NCBI RefSeq assembly: GCF_002091715.1
Contig: NZ_BDAG01000052.1
Location: forward strand, 1-40,863
Direction: 5' to 3'
DNA: 40,863 nucleotides
Origin: Pseudomonas migulae NBRC 103157
GTDB taxonomy: Bacteria > Pseudomonadota > Gammaproteobacteria > Pseudomonadales > Pseudomonadaceae
Shown here: piece after piece, positions 40,560-40,863 of the stretch
Numbering within the stretch: position 1 is the first letter of the stretch
Layout: each line of letters opens with the position of its first letter
Program-made: the position numbers and the translations under genes
The notes under the pieces: model-generated
What the model was told of the DNA's origin: nothing
Database searches by the model: none
Seen by the model: only the letters and a program-made list of their open reading frames with translations

Positions 40560-40863
40560 TTTGGGGGGGAGCATATCCGTTGCTGCGGTCACGGCTGCCA
40601 ATGGTTTCGCCCTTACGGCGAGTCACTTGGAGAAGCGCCAAGTAACCAAGCGCTCTCGCCCCTTTCGTTCGGTGCCTCGCTCCGGTCCTGCTCCGTGGGC
40701 CCGCCGCCATCGGCCATCCATGGCCGGGGGCGGCTAACCCGGCATCCATGCCGGGTTGCCCACTGCGCAGAACCTGCGCTCGGCCTCTCGAGGGTGCGAC
40801 TACCGCCACAGCCGCCGAGGCGGCCTGAAAGCCGACCTGGCTCTTCAGCTGTCCGCGTTCTCC
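40560..40863. repeat. Edge of a probable large dispersed intergenic repeat
   Basis: From GAGCATATCCGTTGCTGCGG onward the sequence resembles, as I recall, a long noncoding repeat found many times in P. fluorescens-group genomes (with the CGCCCTTACGGCGAGTCACTT block and CTCGGTGC-like blocks). Frames across it read Arg/Pro/Gly-rich sequence without family likeness. Small internal dyads include GGATGCCGGG/CCCGGCATCC (near 40738-40755). It continues beyond the window. Confidence 0.55.

Noticed and set aside
40357..40809. 150-residue minus-strand frame at the right edge
   Set aside because: It covers the aqpZ start region and a dispersed repeat; the Arg/Pro-rich product is typical of noncoding repeat DNA.

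Overview
The window is chromosomal DNA from a Pseudomonas, most probably the P. fluorescens group. The evidence is consistent high-GC codon use, many short palindromic repeats of the pseudomonad REP type (cores such as GAGCGGGCTTGCTCGCG), and runs of genes typical of that genus: rnd-ycgL-ycgN, cysK-lpxO, aceK, hrpA, and a FabH-like synthase beside a Porin_5-type porin. No rRNA, tRNA, CRISPR array, prophage, plasmid gene or intact insertion sequence was seen.

Layout. 1-4330: a REP pair, a gamma-glutamylpolyamine-synthetase-like glutamine synthetase ended by a clear terminator, the lipid A phosphoethanolamine transferase eptA, and a small methyltransferase. 4450-10120: rnd and ycgL (overlapping), a 2-hydroxyacid dehydrogenase, a nitroreductase (minus strand), ycgN, an exported protein resembling a peptidase that has lost its zinc ligands, and a DUF2892 protein. 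10210-13000: an RNA methyltransferase, the HNH protein yajD, a spermidine-synthase-like protein, a small proline-rich exported protein and a stand-alone cyclic-nucleotide-binding protein. 13060-17210: oligopeptidase B, a membrane protein, a class II glutamine amidotransferase and a DUF2937 membrane protein.

17298-19378 is a decayed locus. A LysR regulator has lost its start and carries a frameshift. It abuts an MFS transporter missing its N-terminal part and an internal block. Next comes an intact pxpA (5-oxoprolinase subunit A), followed by a 21-codon stump that looks like pxpB. This is the clearest unusual structure in the window.

19500-25090: a CoxE-like VWA protein with its MoxR ATPase, an AsmA/DUF748-like protein, cysK and lpxO. 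25090-29120: a leader region with a possible 54-codon ORF, two convergent EamA transporters and a chemoreceptor whose likely promoter overlaps a GntR-type operator. 29530-36760: aceK, hrpA and a FabH-like ketoacyl synthase, separated by REP pairs. 36950-40390: the porin, a FemAB-like acyltransferase and aqpZ. The last 300 bases look like the edge of a large dispersed intergenic repeat.

Most genes are core housekeeping or envelope functions. EptA and LpxO both modify lipid A, and the DUF748 protein, porin and aquaporin also belong to the envelope. I did not find a convincing undescribed multi-gene system. The best leads are the decayed pxp locus, two REP pairs sharing a related spacer, the chemoreceptor operator and the EamA leader.
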